This document shows positions 30,685-37,933 of a stretch of DNA of 37,933 nt, piece by piece. Below the pieces are notes generated by a model. That model worked only from the letters and a program-made list of their open reading frames with translations, did no database searches and was not told where the DNA came from. A program made the translations under genes and the position numbers. The number at the start of each line of letters is the position of its first letter. The stretch's first letter is position 1. The DNA comes from CAUZFZ01 sp963579025 (GTDB lineage Bacteria > Planctomycetota > Planctomycetia > Planctomycetales > Planctomycetaceae): positions 1-37,933 of the forward strand of contig CAUZFZ010000107.1 of the NCBI GenBank assembly GCA_963579025.1. The letters run 5' to 3'.

Positions 30685-32187
30685 CTACTTGAAATACCGA
30701 GCGTGGCTCTTCTCCAGTGCATTGAGCCGGGTGGCCTTTTGATGTGCGATCTGTTGCACCTTCTTCACCGGGTCGAACCGATCATCCTGCTGAGGTATCA
30801 AAGCGCCGGTTTCCTTGAGCCAGTTGTCGAGCCTTGCCTTTAGCTCCTGGGCAACTTGAGGATTCGCCGTGAGCCGATCGGTTTGCTCGCTGATGTCCGC
30901 CTGGATGTCATAGAGCTCGTTGCGACCATCCTCGAAATAGTGAATCAGCTTCCAATTCGATGAGCGGATGATCGCGCAAGGTTCGCCACCTTGATTGCCA
31001 TAGTGCGGGTAGTGCCAGTAAAGGTCGCGTTCGGCCAGCGATTTGCCTTTGAGAAGTGGCAACAGACTCATGCCGTCAACGTGCTGTTCCGGTTTCAAGG
31101 GGATGCCGGCCAACTCAAGGATCGTCGGGTAAAAGTCCGTGCCAGTGACCGGAGTATCAGAAACGGACTTCTGCCTGGTGACGCCAGGTGCCTTGATGTA
31201 ATAGGGCTCGCGGATGCCGCCCTCCCATTGACGCCCCTTGCCACCGCGTAAAGGCAGGTTGGACGTCGCATAGGCATCACCGGACGAAACACCGCCATTA
31301 TCTCCGGTAAATATGATCGCGGTGTTTTCCGCGAGTCCGAGCGCATCGAGCTTCTGCATGACCATGCCAACGGCCTGATCCACTGTCTCCATCATTCCGG
31401 CGTAGACAGGATTGTCCTGGACCTGCCGAACAGGCATCGTTCGGTCAAACAGAAATCGCGATTTGGCGAGGCCGCGTTCTTTGGCCTTCAGGATGTACTT
31501 GTTGAGTAACGCGTCCGTAGTCTGGATCGGCGCATGCACGGCATAAAAGGACAGGTAGGCGAAGAACCGCTGGTCCTTGTTCGCTTCAATAAAGTCGACC
31601 GTCTCGGACGCCAGTCGCAGTGTCAGCGATTCGCCTGGCGGACCGTCATTCAGTTTCGGGTTCTTATAGGGCGAAAAGAATCCACCCGGTGGCGAACCGC
31701 GATGGTGCCCACCTTTGTTGATATCGAAGCCATGATCCTCGGGAAACGAGCCTTCACCTCCCAGATGCCATTTACCGGCGAAGAACGTCTTGTATCCAGC
31801 CTCCCTCATCGCCTCAGCAAGAGTGATGTCCTCATGCGGCAACGAACTTCTGTTGGCCGCGGGAAGAACGCGGTCATTTCGATTCCAGCGATTGCCGGTT
31901 GCCGCACCAATCCAGTCCGTGATCCCGATCCGTGGAGGATATTTACCCAGCATGATGCTCGCGCGGGACGGGCTACAGACTTCGCACGTTGCGTACCCGT
32001 TCGTGAATCGCATCCCGCCAGCGGCGAGCCTGTCGATATTCGGAGTTTCGTAAAACGTGCTGCCTTCAATGCCGATGTCCTTCTGTCCCAGATCGTCGAC
32101 CAGGATGAAGACGACGTTCATCGGCTCAGCGCGGAGAGAACCGGCTGCGAACAGAAGAACCAGACTGACACATGAAATTCTCAACAT
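30685..32187 (-). CDS. Exported type I sulfatase
   Basis: A 500-residue formylglycine-dependent sulfatase. A signal peptide (MLRISCVSLVLLFAAGSLRA) precedes the metal-binding VDDLGQKDIG (D31, D32) and the sulfatase signature CSPSR at 71-75, whose Cys71 should be converted to formylglycine. Further hallmarks are GKWHLGGEGSFPEDHGFD, a second metal site in FTGDNGGVSSGDA, and the C-terminal SSNWKLIHYFEDGR and ELYDIQADISEQTDRL. The substrate is probably a sulfated polysaccharide, as planctomycetes carry many such enzymes. The specific glycan cannot be read. No anaerobic sulfatase-maturating enzyme is nearby. The gene is divergent from the M14-like gene at 32464. Confidence 0.96.
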   Translation of the reverse strand: MLRISCVSLVLLFAAGSLRAEPMNVVFILVDDLGQKDIGIEGSTFYETPNIDRLAAGGMRFTNGYATCEVCSPSRASIMLGKYPPRIGITDWIGAATGNRWNRNDRVLPAANRSSLPHEDITLAEAMREAGYKTFFAGKWHLGGEGSFPEDHGFDINKGGHHRGSPPGGFFSPYKNPKLNDGPPGESLTLRLASETVDFIEANKDQRFFAYLSFYAVHAPIQTTDALLNKYILKAKERGLAKSRFLFDRTMPVRQVQDNPVYAGMMETVDQAVGMVMQKLDALGLAENTAIIFTGDNGGVSSGDAYATSNLPLRGGKGRQWEGGIREPYYIKAPGVTRQKSVSDTPVTGTDFYPTILELAGIPLKPEQHVDGMSLLPLLKGKSLAERDLYWHYPHYGNQGGEPCAIIRSSNWKLIHYFEDGRNELYDIQADISEQTDRLTANPQVAQELKARLDNWLKETGALIPQQDDRFDPVKKVQQIAHQKATRLNALEKSHARYFK

Positions 32188-32463
32188 TCAGTTCTCCCGC
32201 GCGGGTATCACAGAAAAGGGACAAGTCACGTGGGAACTTCAGTATCTCAATGGACCGCAATAATCCAGCTATGACGACTGAGAAGTCTCCAGCAAGTTCA
32301 GACGACACCCCACCGTCCTTCTGATGGCTGTTAAACTCGCCACTCGGTGGCATGCAGCAATTGCTACCTTAAAGTGGGGTTGCTCATTGCGGCCTGAGAT
32401 GTTGACCACGTGCTCTACCCCGACGTCGTTTCCGCATGATCTCATAACGAATCGAGAAGATCG

Positions 32464-33717
32464 ATGAAGTTCGCCCTTGTTACCTGCCTCGTCAGCGGGG
32501 TCTCCTCGCTGCACGCAGAGACAGTGTTCGCAGACATCAAAGTGACGGCCGATTTTCCGGGTGGCTCTGCGATCGTGAAGTCTATCGACGCAAACACGGG
32601 AGTCATCCACATCGTCCCACAAGTGCAATCGGAACGAGGCTGGCCATGCTGGTGGTACTTGAAAGTCGATGGCGTGAAAGTGGACCAGTCAATCACACTG
32701 AAACTGACGGCCAGCAGCGACGCGTTCCGACCGGGCCGCGTCCTGAGTGCCGACTGGTCTCAGCCTGATCGGGCTGCGATCAGTGTCGACAACGTGACCT
32801 GGACGCAGACCGCAAAGTGTCAGAAGCAGGGCGGCGGCGCGACCTACACAATCAAGGCTCCCGCTGAATCATTCTGGCTGGCGTGGGGGCCACCGTTTCT
32901 TCCATCGCATGCTGACGAAGCGTTGAAGTCCGCTGAGTCAAAACTGCCGCATGCGACAATTTTCGAGTTGGCGAAAACCCGCGGTGGCCGATCCGTTCGA
33001 GGGATTCGTATTGGGAGTTCTCGGGAAACGGATTCACGTCGCTTCGGTGTCTGGGTCCAGGCCAGACAGCATGCCTGGGAATCGGGCGGCAGTTGGGTCG
33101 GTCGAGGATTCATCGAATGGCTGGCCAGCGATGACCAGACCGCCGTCGATCTGCGTCGCGTCTCCACGGTCTATTACGTGCCGATCATGGATGTGGACAA
33201 TGCTGCGTTGGGAGCGGGTGGAAAAGACGCAGTCCCGCGTGATCACAATCGAGACTGGGACGACAAGCCGCACTATCCTGAGGTCGCTGCCGCACAAGCG
33301 AGGATTCTGCAGTTAAACGCGGACCAGCGGTTTGACGTGTTTGTTGATCTTCACAACCCGGGAGGCAATGAGCGGCGTCCGTATTTCTTTGGGCCGATCA
33401 ATCTCAATAAGCTCCCCGCTGTTCAACAGCAGAACCATGCACGCTGGCTGGCGATTTCCAAAGAGGCCATATCAGGACCGTTACCTCTGGAGCCACGATA
33501 CAAGTTCGCGACTTACGTGCGGACTGAAGAAGAACGAAATCGAATGAGTGCCAACTGGGTGAGAAACCACACGGCCGATCACGTTCTGTCGACGACGCTT
33601 GAAACCGTCTGGAACACGCCGCACAGCACACAGCAAGGTTACATGACGGTCGGAGCCCAACTTGGACGAGCTGTCTCCAGATACCTCGAATCAAGTCCTC
33701 GCGAGCAAGGCAAATAG
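32464..33717 (+). CDS. Exported M14-family zinc carboxypeptidase-like protein
   Basis: A 417-residue protein with a signal peptide (MKFALVTCLVSGVSSLHA). An N-terminal beta-sandwich (about 20-160) precedes an M14 catalytic domain, an arrangement seen in the cytosolic-carboxypeptidase-like M14D subgroup. Zinc ligands appear as H203 and E206 in QHAWESGGSW and H297 in VDLHNPGG. The substrate carboxylate-binding region has HNRDWDD (R263), and the catalytic glutamate is E380 in STTLETVWN. All key residues are present, so an active metallopeptidase is expected. Its substrate is unknown and could be a cell-wall or secreted peptide. A methyltransferase remnant on the opposite strand begins just after the stop codon. 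Confidence 0.9.
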   Translation: MKFALVTCLVSGVSSLHAETVFADIKVTADFPGGSAIVKSIDANTGVIHIVPQVQSERGWPCWWYLKVDGVKVDQSITLKLTASSDAFRPGRVLSADWSQPDRAAISVDNVTWTQTAKCQKQGGGATYTIKAPAESFWLAWGPPFLPSHADEALKSAESKLPHATIFELAKTRGGRSVRGIRIGSSRETDSRRFGVWVQARQHAWESGGSWVGRGFIEWLASDDQTAVDLRRVSTVYYVPIMDVDNAALGAGGKDAVPRDHNRDWDDKPHYPEVAAAQARILQLNADQRFDVFVDLHNPGGNERRPYFFGPINLNKLPAVQQQNHARWLAISKEAISGPLPLEPRYKFATYVRTEEERNRMSANWVRNHTADHVLSTTLETVWNTPHSTQQGYMTVGAQLGRAVSRYLESSPREQGK

Positions 33718-33720
33718 TCG

Positions 33721-34007
33721 TTCGCGTAGCGTTCACGTTTTCTGAAGGCCTTGGCCCGCGAACGACCAGTTTCTGTCGTGGCTCCCGCGCCGCCGTGCCA
33801 TCGCGGAACCGGACAAACAGCGACATTGTCCTCGCAGGGAGCATGAGACCCGGCGCGGCTCTGACGACCGCGAGAAAAAGACCGCATTGAGCCGGGTTCT
33901 GCCATGACATTCCGGAGCGGCGAGGCAGAGAAGCGCAGAATCGCCGCAGGAACAACGACCATGGTGCCCGGCAGAAACACAACAGCCTGTAACCAGCGCA
34001 GAAACAT
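33721..34007 (-). pseudogene. Frameshifted, truncated isoprenylcysteine methyltransferase-like gene
   Basis: From ATG 34007 one frame gives a membrane-helix start (MFLRWLQAVVFLPGTMVVVP). The homology then jumps to another frame at about 33877-33755, with GLMLPARTMSLFVRF, RDGTAAREPRQKLVVRGP and PSENVNAT. In the ICMT/PEMT-type methyltransferase family the corresponding run is GRGTLAPW-PPR-LVV-GPYRYVRNPM. The stretch ends at the M14 gene before the SAM-binding C-terminus, so at least one frameshift and a C-terminal truncation are visible. It sits in the 314-base gap between the M14 and SMP-30 genes and is co-oriented with the latter. Confidence 0.55.
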
Positions 34008-34031
34008 GGATGCCTCTTTTTCGTCACTGGC

Positions 34032-35048
34032 TCAGCCTCCGGCTACTCCCTGAGTATTCACAAACAGTGAGTAGACCGAGGTGCTGCCGCACATGAAGAG
34101 GCGATTGCGATGGCGGCCTCCGAAGCACACGTTGCCGCAGCGTTCGGGCAGGTCGATGCGGCCGATGAGCTTGCCGTCCGGATTGAAGACGGAAACTCCG
34201 TCGAGGCCTTCCTGTCCCATGCCCCAGCCGACCCACAGGTTGCCATCGACGTCGACGCGAAAACCGTCCGGAGTTCCGCCGTTCTCGGCAGTTAAGAGTG
34301 TTCGGCCGTTTGTCAGTTGCGTTCCGTCCTTCGTGACGTCGTAGACTCGGATGAGGCGAGGGGTAACACCGGCTTCGACCACATACAGCTTCGATTCATC
34401 CGGTGAAAACGCGAGCCCGTTCGGACGCTTGATGCCACCGGCCACAACACTCAGTTTCTTTGTGGCCGGATCGCAGCGATAGACGTTGGTTGGCAGTTCC
34501 TGCTTTGCCTGATGGCCTTCGTAAAAGCCAAGGATGCCGAAGGGTGGATCAGTGAACCAGAGCGAACCATCGGACCGACACACGATGTCGTTCGGCGAGT
34601 TGAGTGGCTTGCTCTCAAACTGATCTGCAATGACGCTGATCGAACCGTCGTATTCCGTGCGAGTCACGCGCCGGGCGTCATGCTCACAGGTCACAAGGCG
34701 ACCCTGGCGGTCGCGCGTGTTGCCGTTCGAGTTATTGGACGGTTTGCGGAAGACGCTGACCGCTCCAGTCTCTTCTTCCCATTTCATGATCCGGTTGTTG
34801 GGAATGTCACTCCACATCAGGAAACGACCATCGCCAAACCAGACAGGACCTTCACTCCAGCGCATTCCGGTGGCAATGCGTTCGACCTTGGCCAGACTCA
34901 GTCGATACTTCATGAAGCTCTGATCAATAGCCCGGACGCGTGGGTCCGGATAACGCTGACTTGGCTCCCATTCAGCTCGGACGCGGGATGCCAGACCAAA
35001 CGCGGAAACGGTGCTGCCCACGAGAAACGCTCTTCGGTGTTTGTTCAT
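34032..35048 (-). CDS. Exported SMP-30/gluconolactonase/LRE-like protein
   Basis: A 338-residue six-bladed propeller of the SMP-30/gluconolaconase family. The N-terminus MNKHRRAFLVGSTVSAFGLA is a Tat-like leader (RRAFLVG). Family landmarks include the metal-binding glutamate in MRWSEGPVWF, the DIPNNRIMKWEEETG blade, NSPNDIVCRSDGSLWFTDPP (metal-binding Asn and Asp) and PNGLAFSPDESKLYV. These residues bind a divalent metal in characterised lactonases. The expected activity is sugar-lactone hydrolysis in the periplasm, but the substrate is not determined. Divergent from the zinc-ribbon gene at 35363. Confidence 0.93.
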   Translation of the reverse strand: MNKHRRAFLVGSTVSAFGLASRVRAEWEPSQRYPDPRVRAIDQSFMKYRLSLAKVERIATGMRWSEGPVWFGDGRFLMWSDIPNNRIMKWEEETGAVSVFRKPSNNSNGNTRDRQGRLVTCEHDARRVTRTEYDGSISVIADQFESKPLNSPNDIVCRSDGSLWFTDPPFGILGFYEGHQAKQELPTNVYRCDPATKKLSVVAGGIKRPNGLAFSPDESKLYVVEAGVTPRLIRVYDVTKDGTQLTNGRTLLTAENGGTPDGFRVDVDGNLWVGWGMGQEGLDGVSVFNPDGKLIGRIDLPERCGNVCFGGRHRNRLFMCGSTSVYSLFVNTQGVAGG

Positions 35049-35362
35049 ACCGGTCTACCTCCTGACACGTAGATTCTGGTTCGGGGCCCTATAGCTGCCG
35101 GAAAGACCGACCATCGTAGTCATCGCCGAATGACGCTCGCGTCTGTTTGCTGTATCTCTTCAGGACCCGTGCTGCCGAGCCCTATGCGCGAGGGGACATC
35201 CTCGCCTCCCGGAGCCCGGAAAGCGATGGGGGCCGGACTACGCCGTGGATGATGTGACTAAGACACAATCCTGTTGCATTTTGTGTTGCGTTCTATATCT
35301 GTACACATTGGGGAGCCGGATTCGGCGACAGGATTCAAACACGAGCACGCTGAGGTGACACG
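35049..35362. promoter_or_regulatory. Divergent promoter region, no gene
   Basis: A 314-base gap separates the divergent SMP-30-like and zinc-ribbon genes. On the plus strand, TTGTGTTGCGTTCTATATC (35280-35298) is AT-richer than its surroundings and offers a possible -35/-10 pair (TTGTGT/TCTATAT), with weak support. GAGGTGA 5 bases before 35363 is a good ribosome-binding site. No palindrome stands out. Confidence 0.3.
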
Positions 35363-36928
35363 ATGCCAATCAAGCTTGAATGCGGAGAATGCGGCAAGAA
35401 ATATCGAGTGCCGGACGAGCGTGCGGGCGAGTGGATCGAGTGTCTCGAATGCGGCGCAGACATCGAAGTCGTTGATGAATGGGACGAAACGCCGCGACGT
35501 TCACAGAGTTCGTCGAGCCGATCGCATTCGTCAGGAAAACGCCGACCATCAGGAGGGAAGAATGATGCAGGTCTGAGCCACGGTACCGTGGCAGCCATTG
35601 CCGGCGGATCGTTCGCTCTTGTCCTGATTGTCTCTCTCATCCTGGTCTTAGGCGGAGGTGACAACGAACCGCCGCAACCACCTGCCGGTCTGGACAGGCT
35701 TGCGAGTGACAGCCTACCCATTCCGCTTGGCGTTCCGCCGTCGACCCCGACAGGCGTTCCGCAGCCGGGTGGACCGCAACTCCCTCAACCGCCAGTTCGA
35801 CCTGGGATTCCGGCGGCTCCCGTGGCGGTCACCGTTGACGCTGTTCCGCGGCCCAGTGCGGCGACGAACTGGCGTGTGACTGTCGATGGTCCGAAGCAAC
35901 CTGAAGTTGATCCGGATGCTGAACCCGCCGAGGAAGTCGACACGTCGAAACCCCTGACCATCACATTGCCGCAGGGCAATTACTCCAGTAACGCCCTCGT
36001 AATGCCGCCATATCCCACCGGGCTTGTTGTGTTGGGAGCAAACGGAGGCGAACAGCAGATGCGCGAGTTCTGGAACGTGACGACGGGCAAACGCATCGGT
36101 GTGATGCAGGGGATGAACTTCAGTCCGCACAAGCAGGCTGTCTCGCCCGATGGTGGCTTTTACGCGGCGACGTCGTTCGCCAGACCTGGAGTACTTGTGT
36201 GGGATGTCCAGAAGAAGAAAGCGCTGGGAGAGCTGCTTTTGACTGAGGATGGCAAGCGCCCGTCAGACATCCCGCTGCTCGCCATTCCCAGCGCCGAGCG
36301 AATCGTTGCCGTTGCTCAGCAATTCACATCGGGGAAACACCTCGCCCGAGTCAGTATCTGGGCACTGCCATCGGGTGACCCACTCAAGGCGTTTGATATC
36401 GAAGGGGGGATGAACGATAGCCTCACGGCCTTCACACCGGGCGGGCGGTACCTGCTGTTCCGCGGCAAGAAGAACGACTCACCGCTCGTGGTCTTTGACC
36501 TGACAACCGGAACAAAAGCGGGCGACATCCCCAGCCCATCCCATTCCGCTTCGCTGGTAAATCACCGCTCGACTCCGAAGGCCGCCGCCTTTTCCGGTGA
36601 CGGGACGAAGCTCGCAGTCGCATTCAAGGGAGGCGATTACCAGATAGCGGTTTACGACGTCGCTACCGGGAAACCGACTGACCACATCGACGTGCCTGGT
36701 GATCTGCTTTACGGCGGCCCGAGGGAGTCACAGGTCATTCAATGGTTTCCGGGTAACGAAAAACTGCTACTGCTTGGCCAGAGCATCATCAGTCTCCAGT
36801 CCGATTCGATCGTGCACACTTTCGAGAAACCAAAGCGCGACCACGGCGGGGGCATGTGGATCACGGGCCAGGACCAGGTCGGACGGCTGACTGGCACTCC
36901 GACACCGAAGGGATTCACTCTGGTCTAA
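35363..36928 (+). CDS. Zinc-ribbon membrane protein with WD-like propeller, N-terminal part of a split gene
   Basis: The 521-residue product opens with a zinc ribbon with C7, C10, C27 and C30 (LECGECGKKYRVPDE, WIECLECGADIEV), then a Ser/Arg-rich linker, one transmembrane helix (about 75-97, VAAIAGGSFALVLIVSLILV) and a Pro-rich stretch. The remaining 370 residues form WD40-like blades (NVTTGKRIGVMQG, VWDVQKKKALGE, VYDVATGKPTDHIDV). The helix should place the propeller outside the cytoplasm with the ribbon inside. The frame stops at a TAA (36926-36928) in mid-propeller, and the same frame continues directly afterwards with more blades. A single nonsense mutation or a sequencing error is the likely cause. 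Without it the protein would exceed 840 residues. Confidence 0.85.
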   Translation: MPIKLECGECGKKYRVPDERAGEWIECLECGADIEVVDEWDETPRRSQSSSSRSHSSGKRRPSGGKNDAGLSHGTVAAIAGGSFALVLIVSLILVLGGGDNEPPQPPAGLDRLASDSLPIPLGVPPSTPTGVPQPGGPQLPQPPVRPGIPAAPVAVTVDAVPRPSAATNWRVTVDGPKQPEVDPDAEPAEEVDTSKPLTITLPQGNYSSNALVMPPYPTGLVVLGANGGEQQMREFWNVTTGKRIGVMQGMNFSPHKQAVSPDGGFYAATSFARPGVLVWDVQKKKALGELLLTEDGKRPSDIPLLAIPSAERIVAVAQQFTSGKHLARVSIWALPSGDPLKAFDIEGGMNDSLTAFTPGGRYLLFRGKKNDSPLVVFDLTTGTKAGDIPSPSHSASLVNHRSTPKAAAFSGDGTKLAVAFKGGDYQIAVYDVATGKPTDHIDVPGDLLYGGPRESQVIQWFPGNEKLLLLGQSIISLQSDSIVHTFEKPKRDHGGGMWITGQDQVGRLTGTPTPKGFTLV

Positions 36929-37897
36929 GTGGACGACGCGGCCATTTCGGAACTACAGCAACGCATGGCACGTGGCGAGACTACAGAAGACGCAGGATTG
37001 CCGTCGCTCACGAACCCCGTTGCTGGTCAGGTGAAGGTTGCATCGGAAACGAATGTCGGGACGTGGAAACTCAATCCCGATCCAGCAGCTTCTTCGCCGC
37101 ATGCGTCCCTCATGAAGAAGCCCGTTCAGATTAAATCGTCGGGTGAAGTTCGCGGAACCCGGGCTCGTCTTCTGATTGCCAGCGATGTGGCGCGGGCGGC
37201 ACTTCACAGTGGTGCGGACCGGCAGTCACTCCCGACCGGAGCGACGGGAAGTCTGTCATCCATCGATGTGATTGACCTCGCTAATGGCCAGCGAATCTCC
37301 ACTCTGGGGATCGACTTTCCATGCGCCGCGATCGCAATCAGTTCCGACGGAACGCGAGTCATCACACGCGCCGGACGAACAGATCACCGGCTGGATGTGT
37401 GGGACCTCGATGCGCAGAAGCACGTCGTTGGCTGGAAACCGGCGATCACCAAATGGCCGGAAACGGACGAACTGAAACAATTCATGCGTAACGGCGTCAA
37501 GCGGATTACCTCAGCCGTTTTTGTTGACAGTGACCACGTTCTGACCGCGTCCAGCGAGGCGGCGATCCTGTGGAAGCTGCCCGAATGCCAGGCCGTCTAC
37601 CTGATTCCGCGGCCCAGGCAGTACACCCTGAGTCCGGGCCGAAAGTACGTATTATCGGGATCAACAAACAGGTCCGTCAAAGCATATGACAGCCTGACCG
37701 GAGAACAGTTGGGGAGCCTGTCACTCGAAAGCTCGATCGACAGCATTGCAGTTCATCCCGATGGCGATCGCCTGGCAATGTCCGACTACTTCAACAGCGG
37801 CAGGCACGAATGGCACTGCCGGGGAGTTTGCAGAGATCAGCGCAGCAGCGAACCTCGCAGGCATGGCTGCGTTTGTTTTTGTGATGCGCGCCGGTGA
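36929..37897 (+). pseudogene. Continuation of the zinc-ribbon/WD-like protein after an in-frame TAA
   Basis: Immediately after the TAA, in the same frame, a GTG begins VDDAAISELQQRMARGE and further propeller blades follow (SIDVIDLANGQRISTLGIDF, LDVWDLDAQKHVVGWKP, YDSLTGEQLGSLSLE, SIAVHPDGDRLAMSD). There is no ribosome-binding site in the intervening zero bases apart from upstream coding sequence, so independent translation would need coupling. The last 30 residues after SDYFNS are Cys/Arg/His-rich and unlike the rest. A neighbouring frame stays open to the window end (GTAGEFAEISAAANLAGM), so a second lesion, a frameshift near 37800, is possible. Confidence 0.6.
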
Positions 37898-37933
37898 GAA
37901 GTCAAACAGGGGCTTGGCTGGCCTTCATGGTTC

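Noticed and set aside
36926..36928. Stop-codon readthrough or recoding of the TAA
   Set aside because: TAA is the least readthrough-prone stop, no recoding structure was seen, and a possible second lesion downstream favours a pseudogene.

Overview
The window looks like a chromosomal segment of a planctomycete (Planctomycetaceae-type). It is moderately GC-rich and carries the gene mix typical of that group: a DUF1501 Tat-exported protein, two PQQ-type beta-propeller proteins, a type I sulfatase, an SMP-30/gluconolactonase-like protein, a BNR sialidase-like protein, a very large carboxypeptidase-regulatory-like lipoprotein, a zinc-ribbon/WD-type protein, and a surface-protein N-terminus with an LEPR-like motif. 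No rRNA, cas genes or transposase gene is visible. Assignment to a genus is not possible from the sequence alone.

Layout: 1-5,500 holds a possible partial C-terminus, then minus-strand ilvD, a PQQ-propeller protein (followed by a clear intrinsic terminator), a YugP-type zinc metallopeptidase and nnrD. A small lipoprotein and a 1,204-residue exported multidomain lipoprotein run on the plus strand (5,582-9,767). An aldo/keto reductase, a HEAT-repeat exported protein, a sialidase-like protein and a DUF1501 protein follow (10,151-14,786).

From about 14,790 to 21,026 is an accessory-looking island. It contains a cluster of REP-like hairpins, perfect palindromes, a chimeric pseudogene (surface protein N-terminus joined in frame to the C-terminus of a GH77 4-alpha-glucanotransferase), and a 113-bp imperfect inverted repeat. 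Next comes a membrane-anchored LRR-Roc-COR (Roco) GTPase whose LRRs are eight almost identical 72-bp tandem repeats, then a tandem duplication encoding two paralogous small exported peptides, then one copy of a 121-bp BIME/MITE-like element. The other copy of that element lies inverted at 9,944-10,064.

From 21,027 to 24,851 a minus-strand operon, mlaE-mlaF-mlaD-scpB, combines an MCE lipid-transport ABC system with the ScpB condensin subunit. The stretch 24,852-25,795 is a gene graveyard holding two degenerate tRNA-like sequences and the remnants of an rbfA-like gene and an rtcB gene.

From 25,796 onward come an exported helical protein, a large PQQ-propeller protein, a DoxX-like protein, a sulfatase, an M14 carboxypeptidase-like protein, a frameshifted isoprenylcysteine methyltransferase remnant, an SMP-30-like protein, and a zinc-ribbon/WD-type protein split by one in-frame stop codon.

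The best candidate for an undescribed system is the Roco GTPase with the twin exported peptides (17,072-20,619). The co-function of these genes is inference from adjacency and shared strand only.
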